Source: Gordonia sp. ABSL11-1
GTDB taxonomy: Bacteria > Actinomycetota > Actinomycetes > Mycobacteriales > Mycobacteriaceae
NCBI RefSeq assembly: GCF_030315685.1
Contig: NZ_JASXSI010000010.1
Coordinates: forward strand, 62,001-126,000
Reading direction: 5' to 3'
Length of the DNA: 64,000 nucleotides
Part shown: positions 26,655 to 36,750 of the stretch, piece by piece
Numbering within the stretch: position 1 is the stretch's first letter
Layout of the letters: the number at the start of each line of letters is the position of its first letter
Notes under the pieces: model-generated
What the model was told of the DNA's origin: nothing
The model's database searches: none
Seen by the model: the letters and a program-made list of their open reading frames with translations, nothing else
Made by a program: the position numbers and the translations under genes

Positions 26655-27056
26655 TCAGTCGGCGTTGCGCTTGCGACGGGGTTGCCACACGACCAGCGCG
26701 CTGGTCCGCGGCACCGGGACGAGCTCGCCCCCACGCCGCGCACCGGCGTTGTCGAGGTCGGCCTGCAACTCACGGACGCGCCGCTGGAGTGCGTCGACCT
26801 GATTGCTGAGGTCGATGATCCGCTTGATCCCGGCCAGGTTGACGCCCTCCTCCTGGGAGAGGCGCTGGATCTCGCGGAGCAGTTCGACGTCGCGCGACGA
26901 GTAGCGGCGTCCGCCGCCACTCGTGCGCTGCGGCGTCACCAGACCCAATCGGTCATAGGTCCGCAGGGTCTGGGCGTGCATGCCGGCGAGTTCGGCGGCG
27001 ACCGAGATCATGAAGGTCGCGGCCGAGTCCGTCTCGTAGTTGCCGGCCATCATCAT
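26655..27056 (-). CDS. hspR: HspR, MerR-type heat-shock repressor
   Basis: Repressor of the chaperone genes, 133 residues. The MerR helix-turn-helix is complete: [46 protein letters not shown], followed by [22 protein letters not shown] and a coiled coil ([16 protein letters not shown]). HspR binds HAIR palindromes (CTTGAGT-N7-ACTCAAG) with help from DnaK. Two such sites occur here, before dnaK and before lon. The first of three consecutive ATGs, at 27056, overlaps the dnaJ stop by four bases, so hspR is the last gene of the dnaK operon. The basic tail RRKRNAD is typical. Confidence 0.93.
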   Translation of the reverse strand: MMMAGNYETDSAATFMISVAAELAGMHAQTLRTYDRLGLVTPQRTSGGGRRYSSRDVELLREIQRLSQEEGVNLAGIKRIIDLSNQVDALQRRVRELQADLDNAGARRGGELVPVPRTSALVVWQPRRKRNAD

Positions 27057-28261
27057 CGCCCCCACCCGGCGCGAGGATCGAAACCGCTCGCCTTCTCGGC
27101 CTCGGCATACCTGCGCATTGCCTCGACCGCGGCGTCGTCGAGCGTGGGCGGCACGGCCACCTTGACGGTGACCAGGAGGTCGCCTGCACCACCGGATCGC
27201 TTGGGCACACCGCGTCCGCGCACCCGCAGGGTCCGGCCGTCGGTGGTGTTCGCCGGGATCTTGACGCCGACGCTGCCGTCGAGCGTGGGCACCGAGACCG
27301 TCGCCCCGAGCACCAGCTCGGAGATGCTCACCGGCAGCTGCACTTTGAGATCGTTGCCGCTGCGCGTGAACACCTTGTCGGCGGTCACGTGGACGACGAC
27401 GTAGAGGTCGCCCGACGGCGCTCCTCGACGCCCTGCCTCGCCCTGGCCGGCCAGTCGGATGCGCTGGCCGTCCTCGACACCCGCGGGGATGCGGACGTTG
27501 ATGGTGCGGGCCCGGACCTTGACGCCGCTGCCGTCGCAGTCGGTGCACGGGTCGTCGATCCGCGATCCGGTGCCCTGGCAGTCCTGGCACGGCTCGCTGA
27601 ACCCGAAGGCGCCCTGATTGCGGCTGACGAATCCGGAACCGTTGCAGTTCGGGCACACCCGCGGACTCGTGCCGGGCTTGGCACCGCTGCCGTGACATGT
27701 GGTGCACGGCGACGGGCTCGTCACCCGCAGCGGAACCGTGGTGCCCTGCGCCGCATCCTTGAAGCTGAGTGTTGTCTCGGTCTCGAGGTCGTTGCCGCGC
27801 TTCGGCCGGGTGGCCGTCGAGGACCGCTGGCCGCCGCGGTTGAACAGACCCTCGAACAGGTCGCCGAAACCTCCGCCGCCCGCCGATCCGGCGCCGCCAC
27901 CGGCGTTGCCGAACAGGTCACCGAGGTCGAAGTCGCCGCCACCGGTCGTCGTATAGGTCGTTCCCCCACCACCGGGGAAGCCCCCGGGAAATCCGTTGCC
28001 CCCGCCGCGGAATCGCCCACCGGCGAACATCGCGCGGGTCTCGTCGTACTCTTTACGCTTCTCGGGATCGGCCAGCACGCTGTGGGCTTCGGACACCCGC
28101 TTGAAGCGCTCCTCGGCCGCCGCGTCGCCCGGATTCGCGTCCGGGTGCAGCTCGCGGGCGAGCTTGCGGTAGGCCTTCTTGATCTCTTCAGCCGAAGCGT
28201 CAGAAGCAACGCCCAGGTCCTTGTAGAAGTCTTGTTCCAACCACTCCCGTTGTGGAGCCAC
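27053..28261 (-). CDS. dnaJ: Molecular chaperone DnaJ
   Basis: Type I Hsp40 of 402 residues that hands unfolded proteins to DnaK and stimulates its ATPase. J domain: residues about 10-78 with HPD in [11 protein letters not shown]; then a Gly/Phe-rich stretch ([20 protein letters not shown]), and four CxxCxGxG zinc motifs ([32 protein letters not shown]), then the substrate-binding beta domains. The GTG at 28261 follows AAGGAGGTGAC. The DFYKDLGV start and the place in dnaK-grpE-dnaJ-hspR mark it as the operon's DnaJ1. Confidence 0.96.
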   Translation of the reverse strand: MAPQREWLEQDFYKDLGVASDASAEEIKKAYRKLARELHPDANPGDAAAEERFKRVSEAHSVLADPEKRKEYDETRAMFAGGRFRGGGNGFPGGFPGGGGTTYTTTGGGDFDLGDLFGNAGGGAGSAGGGGFGDLFEGLFNRGGQRSSTATRPKRGNDLETETTLSFKDAAQGTTVPLRVTSPSPCTTCHGSGAKPGTSPRVCPNCNGSGFVSRNQGAFGFSEPCQDCQGTGSRIDDPCTDCDGSGVKVRARTINVRIPAGVEDGQRIRLAGQGEAGRRGAPSGDLYVVVHVTADKVFTRSGNDLKVQLPVSISELVLGATVSVPTLDGSVGVKIPANTTDGRTLRVRGRGVPKRSGGAGDLLVTVKVAVPPTLDDAAVEAMRRYAEAEKASGFDPRAGWGR

Positions 28262-28319
28262 CAGACGTCACCTCCTTCGATGTATCAGTTGTCTGGATGT
28301 AGTTGTCATGGAGACTGCG

Positions 28320-28354
28320 CTGCCCGGCGACGCGGCGCTCGCGTCGCCGGGCAG
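28320..28354 (-). terminator. Perfect 15-bp hairpin between grpE and dnaJ
   Basis: Arms 28320-28334 and 28340-28354 are perfect reverse complements (core TGCCCGGCGACG) with a 5-base loop, inside the 110-base grpE-dnaJ gap and 17 bases past the grpE stop. It could be a partial terminator that lowers dnaJ-hspR relative to dnaK-grpE, or a processing or stability site. No T-run follows. Confidence 0.55.
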
Positions 28355-28371
28355 GCACAGAATGTTGCGGC

Positions 28372-28961
28372 TTATTGTGCACCAGTTTCGGCCGGGTCGG
28401 TGACGGTCACCATCGCGGTGCGGATCACCTTCTCGCCGAGCCGGTAGCCGGCCCGGTACACCGCGCCGATCACCGGAGTCGCCCCGTCGCCGTCGTGCTG
28501 GACGGCCTCGTGGAGTTCTGGGTCGAACGCGTCGCCCGGTTCGCCGAACTTGGCGAGCCCCTCACTGCTGAGCGCGCCGGCCAACTTGTCGGCCACACCG
28601 CGCAGCGGACCGCTCTCGAGGTCACCGTGCTCACGGGCACGGTCGAGATCGTCGAGCACGGGCAGCAGCTTGTCGATCAGCAGTTGCTTGCCATAGGCGA
28701 CCGATCCCTGCCTCTCTTCCGCGGCACGCCGCTTGAAGTTGGCGAACTGTGCGCGCTCGCGCTGCAGGGCCGCCGTCAGTTCCGCGACCTCGGGGTCGAC
28801 GGAATCGGTGGCAGGCACGTCGTCGACGACCGGTTCGGCTTCCGCCGGACCCGGGCCGGCGGCCGGATCATCGCGTACCTCACCCGTTTCCGGGTCGATA
28901 CGACGACGATCGGTCACCGTCACCGGCTCCTCCGTACGGGCGCCTTCCGGCCCCCCAGCGG

Positions 28962-28965
<4 letters not shown>
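28372..28965 (-). CDS. grpE: Nucleotide exchange factor GrpE
   Basis: DnaK nucleotide-exchange factor, 197 residues. A disordered acidic N-terminus precedes the long helix ([32 protein letters not shown]), then [20 protein letters not shown] and the C-terminal beta wing containing [14 protein letters not shown] and [20 protein letters not shown], all standard for the family. The GTG start at 28965 overlaps the dnaK stop by four bases, so translation is coupled to dnaK. Confidence 0.95.
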
Positions 28966-30821
<1,856 letters not shown>

Positions 30822-30945
30822 GTGTGTTTCCTCCTAGTTCATGGGTCTGCACCCAAGTGCGTGGCCGGGCCCGCGCCACGTTCTGCGCGAGCCTGGATGT
30901 TCGTCGAAACCTGATAGGGCCCGAACTTCAGTGCGTCCGACTCAT

Positions 30946-30974
30946 GTTCTAACCAAACATGTCGCCGGAGTCAA
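30946..30974 (-). promoter_or_regulatory. SigA-like promoter of dnaK
   Basis: On the minus strand TTGACT (30974-30969), 17 bases, then TAGAAC (30951-30946): a good vegetative promoter about 120 bases before the dnaK ATG. The HAIR box sits just upstream of its -35. Confidence 0.55.
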
Positions 30975-30978
30975 CCGG

Positions 30979-30999
30979 GTTGAGCCGATCAGACTCAAG
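30979..30999. promoter_or_regulatory. HAIR box (HspR operator) of dnaK
   Basis: On the minus strand CTTGAGT-N7-GCTCAAC, against the consensus CTTGAGT-N7-ACTCAAG (12 of 14 positions). It lies between the SigH/SigE-like and the SigA-like promoters of dnaK, where bound HspR would affect both. Confidence 0.75.
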
Positions 31000-31014
31000 T
31001 TTCTCACTGGGGTC

Positions 31015-31041
31015 AACGGGGGATGTTCGGCAAATGTTCCC
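31015..31041 (-). promoter_or_regulatory. SigH/SigE-like promoter of dnaK
   Basis: On the minus strand GGGAAC (31041-31036), 18 bases, GTT (31017-31015), matching the GGAAC-N17-18-GTT type used by actinobacterial SigH/SigE. The same motif occurs before lon. The expected transcript start falls just before the HAIR box. Confidence 0.6.
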
Positions 31042-31243
31042 GCCCACGCATATTTTTCTGGACAATCGTCCATGATCATGATGTCGGGCACACCACAGGC
31101 CGAACGTGACAGCAGTCGCACAGACCTGCCGTCGCTGACCGGACGCTCGTAACATGAGTGACGCTCAAGCAGGCGGGCGTCTACCGCGCACCAGTAACGG
31201 ATAGTCGGGGCCGGGCGAAGTGCAACAGGTAGAGAGGAGCGCC

Positions 31244-31885
31244 ATGGATCTCCCCAAGCAGCGTCGGGGTGAGCGTCGGAGCAAGTTCGGTGAGGCAGCG
31301 GTGGAGATCATCGCGACCCAGGGCATCCGCGCCCTCACCCACCGGACCGTCGACGAGACCGCCGGGTTCGCACCAGGGTCGGTAAACTATTACGCGTCGA
31401 CGCGCAGCCGCCTTCTCGCGCTCGCCCTCGAGACCGTCCACGCGCAGCTGCGCAACATCGCGATGGAGGCGTTCGGACCGCTCATGGCTCCGGGTCCCCA
31501 CTCCTCCGACGAGGTCGTCGAGTGCGGCACCGTCTTCGTGGAGACGTCGCGCCATCAGGGCCGCAACGTGGTGACGGCACGGCACGCGCTGCTCGTCGAA
31601 GCGCAGTTCTATCCCGAACTCGCGGACATGATCAACGAACACCGCAACGAGCTCGTGCAGCTCTCGGTCGCCGTCGGCACCGCGTTCCGGCCCGAACGTC
31701 CCGAGGACGCGGCGAACCTGGTCGTCGCGCTCATGGACGGCCTCATCCAGCAGCTCGTCCTCGGCAAACTCGACACGGTCACCCGCCCGATGGTCTACAT
31801 GGCGATGTCGCACATCTGCACGATCGGCAGCGAGTCGTCGCAGTGGTCGGACCAGGCCGGCTTCTCGCGGCCGTCTCACTTCTGA
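31244..31885 (+). CDS. TetR family transcriptional regulator
   Basis: Regulator of 213 residues. N-terminal helix-turn-helix: RSKFGEAAVEIIATQGIRALTHRTVDETAGFAPGSVNYYASTRSRLLALALE, with the NYYASTRSRLL ending typical of TetR. The C-terminal domain has VTARHALLVEAQFYPELADMINEHRNELVQL, similar to TetR_C types of small drug-responsive regulators. The ATG at 31244 follows AGAGAGGAGC. It is convergent with lon, with which it shares a hairpin terminator; no obvious target gene is adjacent, and the divergent dnaK promoter region of about 420 bases in between shows no other gene. Confidence 0.88.
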   Translation: MDLPKQRRGERRSKFGEAAVEIIATQGIRALTHRTVDETAGFAPGSVNYYASTRSRLLALALETVHAQLRNIAMEAFGPLMAPGPHSSDEVVECGTVFVETSRHQGRNVVTARHALLVEAQFYPELADMINEHRNELVQLSVAVGTAFRPERPEDAANLVVALMDGLIQQLVLGKLDTVTRPMVYMAMSHICTIGSESSQWSDQAGFSRPSHF

Positions 31886-31921
31886 CGGCACTCACACCAC
31901 ACCGGACAACAAGCGACGGGG

Positions 31922-31946
31922 CGCGGCGACACCGACTGTCGCCGCG
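31922..31946. terminator. Bidirectional terminator hairpin between TetR gene and lon
   Basis: CGCGGCGACA-CCGAC-TGTCGCCGCG: perfect 10-bp arms with a 5-base loop between two convergent genes, 37 bases from one stop and 29 from the other. Confidence 0.7.
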
Positions 31947-31974
31947 GCCCGTTCACCATGACGGCGTCTGCCGA

Positions 31975-34302
31975 TCAGGCAGCTGAGGCAGCCTGTTCGA
32001 CGGCCGGCTCCAACGCCTCGGCGATGATGTCGGCGACGTCGACCATCGGCTTCACCTCGAGCGCGTCGAGCACCTCGGCCGGGACGTCGTCCAGGTCGGG
32101 CTCGTTACGCTGCGGGATGAACACCGTCGACAGCCCGTTGCGTTGCGCGGCAAGCAGTTTCTGCTTGACCCCACCGATCGGGAGCACGCGTCCGTTCAGC
32201 GTGACCTCTCCGGTCATGCCGACGTCGGCGCGCACCTTGCGACCGGTCACCATCGACACCAGGGCCGTCACCATCGTCACTCCGGCACTCGGCCCGTCCT
32301 TGGGCACCGCGCCCGCGGGGACGTGCACATGGATCGTCTTGTTCAACGCCGACGGGTCGACGCCGAGTTGCTCGGCGTGTGCCCGCACGTAGGACAGGGC
32401 GATCTGTGCGGATTCCTTCATGACGTCACCCAACTGGCCGGTGAGCTTGAGTCCGGGCTCACCGTCGACCGCATTGGTCTCGATGAACAAAACGTCGCCG
32501 CCCATGCCGGTGACCGCCAAACCCGTTGCCACACCCGGCACGGCCGTGCGCTCCTCCGACTCCGGCGTGAACCGTGGCCGGCCGAGGTAGTCGGTGAGGT
32601 CGGACTCGCCGATCTCGATGGGCGCCTGGGCCTTTCCGGACTCGAGGTTGGTGGCCGCCTTGCGGAGCAGCTTGGCGAGCAGCCGTTCGAACTGTCGCAC
32701 ACCGGGCTCCCGCGTGTAATTGGCCGCGATCTCACGGAGTGCACCGTCGGTGACGGACGCCTCGTCGGACCTCAGCGCCGCACGCTCGGCCTGCCGTGGC
32801 AGCAGGTAGTCGCGCGCGATGGCCACCTTGTCGTCTTCGGTGTAGCCGTCGATGGTCACCAGCTCCATGCGGTCCAGCAGCGCCGACGGGATGTTCTCGA
32901 CGACGTTGGCGGTGGCCAGGAACAGGACGTCGGACAGATCGAGATCCAGATCCAGGTAGTGGTCGCGGAACGTGTGGTTCTGCGCCGGATCGAGCACCTC
33001 GAGCAGCGCCGCCGCGGGGTCACCGCGGTAGTCGGAGCCGACCTTGTCGATCTCGTCCAGCAGCACAACGGGATTCATCGAGCCCGCCTCACCGATGGCC
33101 CGCACGATGCGACCCGGCAGGGCACCGACGTAGGTGCGCCGGTGACCCCGGATCTCCGCCTCGTCGCGGACGCCACCCAGGGCGACACGCACGAACTTTC
33201 GTCCGAGTGCTCGCGCGACGCTCTCACCGAGTGACGTCTTGCCGACGCCGGGAGGACCGGCCAGCACCATCACGGCGCCGGAACCACGGCCGCCGACGAC
33301 CTGCAGGCCACGTCCGGCACGCCGGGCGCGCACGGCCAGGTACTCGACGATCCGGTCCTTGACGTCGTCGAGCCCGTGATGATCGGCGTCGAGGATCTCG
33401 CGGGCACCCGTGATGTCCGACGAGTCGTCGGTGCGTTCGTTCCACGGCAGGTCGAGGACAGTGTCCAACCAGGTCCGGATCCACCCGGTCTCGGGCGACT
33501 GGTCGCTCGCGCGTTCCAGCTTGCCGACCTCACGTAGCGCCACCTCGCGGACCTTCTCGGGCAGGTCGGCGGACTCGACACGTCCGCGGTAGTCGTCGGC
33601 GCCCTCGGGTTCGTCCTCGCCGAGTTCCTTGCGAATGGCGGCGAGCTGCTGGCGGAGCAGGAACTCCTTCTGCTGCTTCTCCATCCCGTTGCGGACGTCG
33701 TCGGCTATCTTGTCGCTGACCTCGGTCTCGGCGAGATGCTCACTGGTCCAGTCGATCAGCAGGCCGAGGCGGTCGCCCACATCCGGCGTCTCGAGCAGCT
33801 GTCGCTTCTGGACGTCGTCGAGCCAGGACGAATAGCCGGACGTGTCGGCGAGGTCGGACGGATCGGTCATCTTGTTGACCGCGTCGATGATCTGCCACGC
33901 CTCGCGACGTTGCAGCATGGCCAGCACGAGCTTCTTGTACTCGGCCGCCTGGGCCTTCACCTCTGCGGTCACCTCGGGGTCGTCGACCTCGGTCACCTCG
34001 ACCCAGAGGCCGGCCCCGTTGCCAGGGGTACCGGTGCCGATGTGGGCACGCTTCTCCCCCTTGACGACGGCGGCGGTCTGACCACCGGGGATACGGCCGA
34101 CCTGCACGATCGAGGCGATCACGCCATGGGTCGGGTACCGGTCGTCCAGGCGCGGCGCGATTAGTAGTTTCCCGGACTCACTGGACCGGGCGGCGTCCAC
34201 CGTCGCCTGAGCGGCGTCGTCGAGCGGGATCGGCACAACCATGCCGGGCAGGACGACCAGGTCAGGAACGAACAGGACGGGCACCGAGTATGTCTGTGAC
34301 AT
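31975..34302 (-). CDS. lon: ATP-dependent protease Lon (LonA)
   Basis: Cytoplasmic ATP-dependent serine protease of 775 residues that degrades damaged and regulatory proteins. It has the N-terminal LAN domain (SVPVLFVPDLVVLPGMVVPIPL), the AAA+ module with Walker A GPPGVGKTS and Walker B VVLLDEIDKVGSD, and the protease domain with the catalytic serine in KDGPSAGVTM (near residue 670) and the lysine some 40 residues on. The ATG at 34302 follows GGAGGTTAC; the open frame upstream is spurious. A SigH/SigE-like promoter overlapped by a HAIR box precedes it, so it probably belongs to the HspR regulon together with dnaK. Confidence 0.96.
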   Translation of the reverse strand: MSQTYSVPVLFVPDLVVLPGMVVPIPLDDAAQATVDAARSSESGKLLIAPRLDDRYPTHGVIASIVQVGRIPGGQTAAVVKGEKRAHIGTGTPGNGAGLWVEVTEVDDPEVTAEVKAQAAEYKKLVLAMLQRREAWQIIDAVNKMTDPSDLADTSGYSSWLDDVQKRQLLETPDVGDRLGLLIDWTSEHLAETEVSDKIADDVRNGMEKQQKEFLLRQQLAAIRKELGEDEPEGADDYRGRVESADLPEKVREVALREVGKLERASDQSPETGWIRTWLDTVLDLPWNERTDDSSDITGAREILDADHHGLDDVKDRIVEYLAVRARRAGRGLQVVGGRGSGAVMVLAGPPGVGKTSLGESVARALGRKFVRVALGGVRDEAEIRGHRRTYVGALPGRIVRAIGEAGSMNPVVLLDEIDKVGSDYRGDPAAALLEVLDPAQNHTFRDHYLDLDLDLSDVLFLATANVVENIPSALLDRMELVTIDGYTEDDKVAIARDYLLPRQAERAALRSDEASVTDGALREIAANYTREPGVRQFERLLAKLLRKAATNLESGKAQAPIEIGESDLTDYLGRPRFTPESEERTAVPGVATGLAVTGMGGDVLFIETNAVDGEPGLKLTGQLGDVMKESAQIALSYVRAHAEQLGVDPSALNKTIHVHVPAGAVPKDGPSAGVTMVTALVSMVTGRKVRADVGMTGEVTLNGRVLPIGGVKQKLLAAQRNGLSTVFIPQRNEPDLDDVPAEVLDALEVKPMVDVADIIAEALEPAVEQAASAA

Positions 34303-34314
34303 GTAACCTCCAAA

Positions 34315-34335
34315 GTTCAGTCTCACCGACTCAAC
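34315..34335. promoter_or_regulatory. HAIR box (HspR operator) of lon
   Basis: On the minus strand GTTGAGT-N7-ACTGAAC (11 of 14 positions of the HAIR consensus). It includes the GTT of the promoter -10 element and the predicted transcript start, and ends 12 bases before the lon ATG, an arrangement fit for direct repression. Confidence 0.65.
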
Positions 34336-34359
34336 CCTGGTGGCGGGATGTTTGTTCCC
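34333..34359 (-). promoter_or_regulatory. SigH/SigE-like promoter of lon
   Basis: On the minus strand GGGAAC (34359-34354), 18 bases, GTT (34335-34333). Same spacing and bases as the dnaK element at 31015-31041. Confidence 0.6.
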
Positions 34360-34426
34360 AGGGATATTTCGCCACGGGCGGAATTGCGAGCGCACCCGCT
34401 GGGCTGTCGGTGCACCGACGCCGATT

Positions 34427-34496
34427 GCAGCTGCCTCATCTGTCAGCATCCACCTTCGCCGGTACGAAGGTGGCGCCCGACAGATGCGGTAGCTGC
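34427..34496. repeat. Nested inverted repeat upstream of lon
   Basis: Outer arms 34427-34444 and 34479-34496 pair at 16 of 18 positions; inside them a second perfect 9-bp hairpin CCACCTTCG-CCGGTA-CGAAGGTGG lies at 34450-34473. A transcript would fold into a long two-step stem. It lies in the 325-base gap between divergent lon and SRPBCC genes, which otherwise holds only the lon control sites and a 14-base direct repeat (34590-34603, 34606-34619). Role unknown. Confidence 0.6.
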
Positions 34497-34627
34497 CGCA
34501 GCGTCGTTCATCGCCTCGCACGGGTCTGCGACGTTCCGTGTTGAACGATGAGTTCTGGCGGACCAGACAGTCAGACCATGCACCACCTGCTCCACCGTGA
34601 AAGCACTCCACCGTGAAAGGACTCGAG

Positions 34628-35110
34628 ATGAGTTCGGAGACCATCCGCGCGACCCGCACTATCGCCGCCTCCGCCGACGATGTGTTCGCGGTCCTGGCCG
34701 ACCCGACGACGCACGCAGCGATCGACGGCACCGGCTGGGTGCAGACACCACTCGACCCCGAGCCGCTGACCGCGGTGGGCCAGGTCTTCGGGATGAAGAT
34801 GTACCACCCGAATCACCCCGACGGGGAGTACCAGGTGACCAATCAGGTCATCGTCTTCGATGCCCCGCGGACCATCACCTGGCGACCAGGTAACCGCACC
34901 GACGACGGCGGGCTCGAGTTCGGCGGGTGGACATGGGGATACGAGTTGTCGTCGAACGACGGGGCCGGCACCGACGTCACCCTCGTGTACGACTGGTCCG
35001 CCGTACCGGACCGGGTTCGCGAGTACATCGATTTCCCGCCGTTCGGCCCGGACCACCTGTCCGACTCGCTCGATCATCTTACGAAGCTGGCCGAGTCCGG
35101 GTGGATGTAG
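34628..35110 (+). CDS. SRPBCC family protein
   Basis: A 160-residue START/Bet v1-like protein: TIRATRTIAASADDVFAVLADPTTHAAIDG is the standard first strand and helix, followed by a beta sheet (QVTNQVIVFDAPRTITWRPG, TDVTLVYDWSAVP) and a C-terminal helix (DSLDHLTKLAESGWM). The fold forms a hydrophobic pocket that binds lipids or polyketides. The ATG at 34628 follows AAAGGA; an in-frame GTG lies at 34613. It is 72 bases before the YCII/ECF42 pair on the same strand and may belong to that stress group, as SRPBCC proteins often do in such loci. Confidence 0.85.
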   Translation: MSSETIRATRTIAASADDVFAVLADPTTHAAIDGTGWVQTPLDPEPLTAVGQVFGMKMYHPNHPDGEYQVTNQVIVFDAPRTITWRPGNRTDDGGLEFGGWTWGYELSSNDGAGTDVTLVYDWSAVPDRVREYIDFPPFGPDHLSDSLDHLTKLAESGWM

Positions 35111-35182
35111 AGAATCCCGACTCGGCTCCGTCTCAGGGATGAACGCGGCCAGAATGGTCGCGTCGGACCAAAGGAGAGATCG

Positions 35183-35581
35183 ATGGCCAAGTACCTGCTT
35201 CTCAAGCACTATCGCGGCGGCAAGACCCCGACCAACGGGATCCCCGAGACGTCCGCGGAATGGGACGCGCACATCAAATACATGCAGGATTTCGCGTCGA
35301 AGCTGCAGGATTCGGGCGAGTTCGTCAGCAGCGACGCGCTCGCCGAGGACGGCGTGTGGGTCCGCTACGACGGCGAGGGCCGCCCGCCCGTCACCGACGG
35401 TCCGTTCGCCGAGACCAAGGATCTGATCGCGGGCTGGATGATCATCGATGTCGACACCTACGACCGGGCCCTCGAGCTGGCGGGCGAGTTGTCGGCGGCG
35501 CCGGGCGCCGAGGGCAAGCCCCTCGGCGAGTGGCTCGAGCTCCGGCCGGTCATGTCGGAACCGCCGTCCATCACCGAGTGA
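35183..35581 (+). CDS. YCII/DGPF-domain protein
   Basis: A 132-residue dimeric ferredoxin-like-fold protein: MAKYLLLKHYRGG, then the signature PPVTDGPFAETKDLIAGWMIIDVDTYDRALELA, which is the DGPF motif of YCII-related proteins, ending GEWLELRPVM. Members of this family are constantly found beside ECF42 sigma factors and are thought to be part of their regulation or output. The ATG at 35183 follows AAAGGAGAG. Its stop overlaps an alternative GTG start of the sigma gene. Confidence 0.9.
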   Translation: MAKYLLLKHYRGGKTPTNGIPETSAEWDAHIKYMQDFASKLQDSGEFVSSDALAEDGVWVRYDGEGRPPVTDGPFAETKDLIAGWMIIDVDTYDRALELAGELSAAPGAEGKPLGEWLELRPVMSEPPSITE

Positions 35582-35598
35582 CATCCGAGAATCACGCC

Positions 35599-36750
35599 AT
35601 GGACACGACCGGGCTCAGCGAGCTGATCCCGTCGGTGATCGGTGTCCTCGTCCGGCGCGGAGCAGATTTCGCGTCGGCCGAGGACGCCGTCCAGTCCGCC
35701 CTCGTCCGGGCGCTGGAGGTCTGGCCCGACTATCCACCCCGCGAGCCGAAGGCGTGGCTGGTGACGGTGGCCTGGCGCAAGTTCCTCGACCAGGTCCGCA
35801 GCGACGACGCACGCACGGCACGCCAGGAACTCGACGCGCGCGAGCCGGAACTCGAGACGGTCTCCGACAGCGACGACACCTTGTGGCTGTACTTCCTCTG
35901 CGCCCACCCGTCGTTGGCGACGGCGTCGGCGATCGCGCTGACGCTGCGCGCGGTCGCGGGGCTGACCACCGCCCAGATCGCGACGGCGTATATGGTCCCG
36001 GAGGCCACGATGGCCCAGCGGATCAGCCGCGCCAAGCAGCGCATCGCCGGAGTCCGACTGGATCGGCCCGGCGACGCGTCGACCGTCCTGCACGTGCTGT
36101 ATCTACTGTTCAACGAGGGCTATTCGGGCGAGATCGACCTCGCGTCCGAAGCCATCCGGGTGACCTCACAACTGTCCGATCTCCTCGACGAGCCGGAGGT
36201 CCGCGGTCTGCTGGCGCTCATGCTGCTACACCATGCCCGGCGAGCCGCGCGCACCGAGCCGTCGGGCAGACTCATCCCGCTCGCCGATCAGGACCGGACG
36301 CTGTGGGACACCGTGATGATCGCTCGGGGCGTGGAGATCCTGCAGTCGGCGTTGGCCCGCGACCGGTTGGGCGAATACCAGGCGCAGGCGGCGATCGCCG
36401 CTCTGCACGCCGATGCGCAACGTGCCGACGAGACCGACTGGGTGCAGATCGTCGAGTGGTACGACGAGCTGGTGTCGCTCACGGATTCACCTGTGGTGCA
36501 GTTGAATCGGGCAGTGGCCGTCGGGGAGGCCGACGGTCCGCATGCCGGCCTGGCCGCGCTCGCCGACATCGACCCCGACGTCCCACGGTTCGACGCGGCT
36601 TCGGCCTATCTCCACCAGCGCACGAGCGAACTCGCCGTCGCCGCAACGGCGTACGCCTCGGCGGCCCGGCGGGCGACGAACGCCGCCGAGCGCGATCACC
36701 TGGTCCGTCAGGCAGCGCGATGTGGGTCGGGAGCGGGCTCGGGGCGCTGA
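35599..36750 (+). CDS. ECF sigma factor, ECF42 type (with C-terminal TPR-like extension)
   Basis: Sigma-70 of the extracytoplasmic-function group, 383 residues. The sigma2 region reads RGADFASAEDAVQSALVRALEVWPDYPPREPKAWLVTVAWRKFLDQVR; the sigma4 region reads LRAVAGLTTAQIATAYMVPEATMAQRISRAKQRI. A helical C-terminal extension of about 200 residues (DEPEVRGLLALMLLHHARRAARTEP, SPVVQLNRAVAVGEADGPHAGLAAL) replaces an anti-sigma factor; this and the adjacent YCII gene define group ECF42. The ATG at 35599 gives a usual N-terminus; a GTG at 35578 overlapping the YCII stop is the alternative. The last 43 bases overlap the convergent exporter gene. Confidence 0.9.
   Translation: MDTTGLSELIPSVIGVLVRRGADFASAEDAVQSALVRALEVWPDYPPREPKAWLVTVAWRKFLDQVRSDDARTARQELDAREPELETVSDSDDTLWLYFLCAHPSLATASAIALTLRAVAGLTTAQIATAYMVPEATMAQRISRAKQRIAGVRLDRPGDASTVLHVLYLLFNEGYSGEIDLASEAIRVTSQLSDLLDEPEVRGLLALMLLHHARRAARTEPSGRLIPLADQDRTLWDTVMIARGVEILQSALARDRLGEYQAQAAIAALHADAQRADETDWVQIVEWYDELVSLTDSPVVQLNRAVAVGEADGPHAGLAALADIDPDVPRFDAASAYLHQRTSELAVAATAYASAARRATNAAERDHLVRQAARCGSGAGSGR

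Noticed and set aside
34348..34551. Small plus-strand open frames in the lon-SRPBCC gap.
   Set aside because: They run through the lon promoter, HAIR box and the nested hairpin and have no protein-like pattern.
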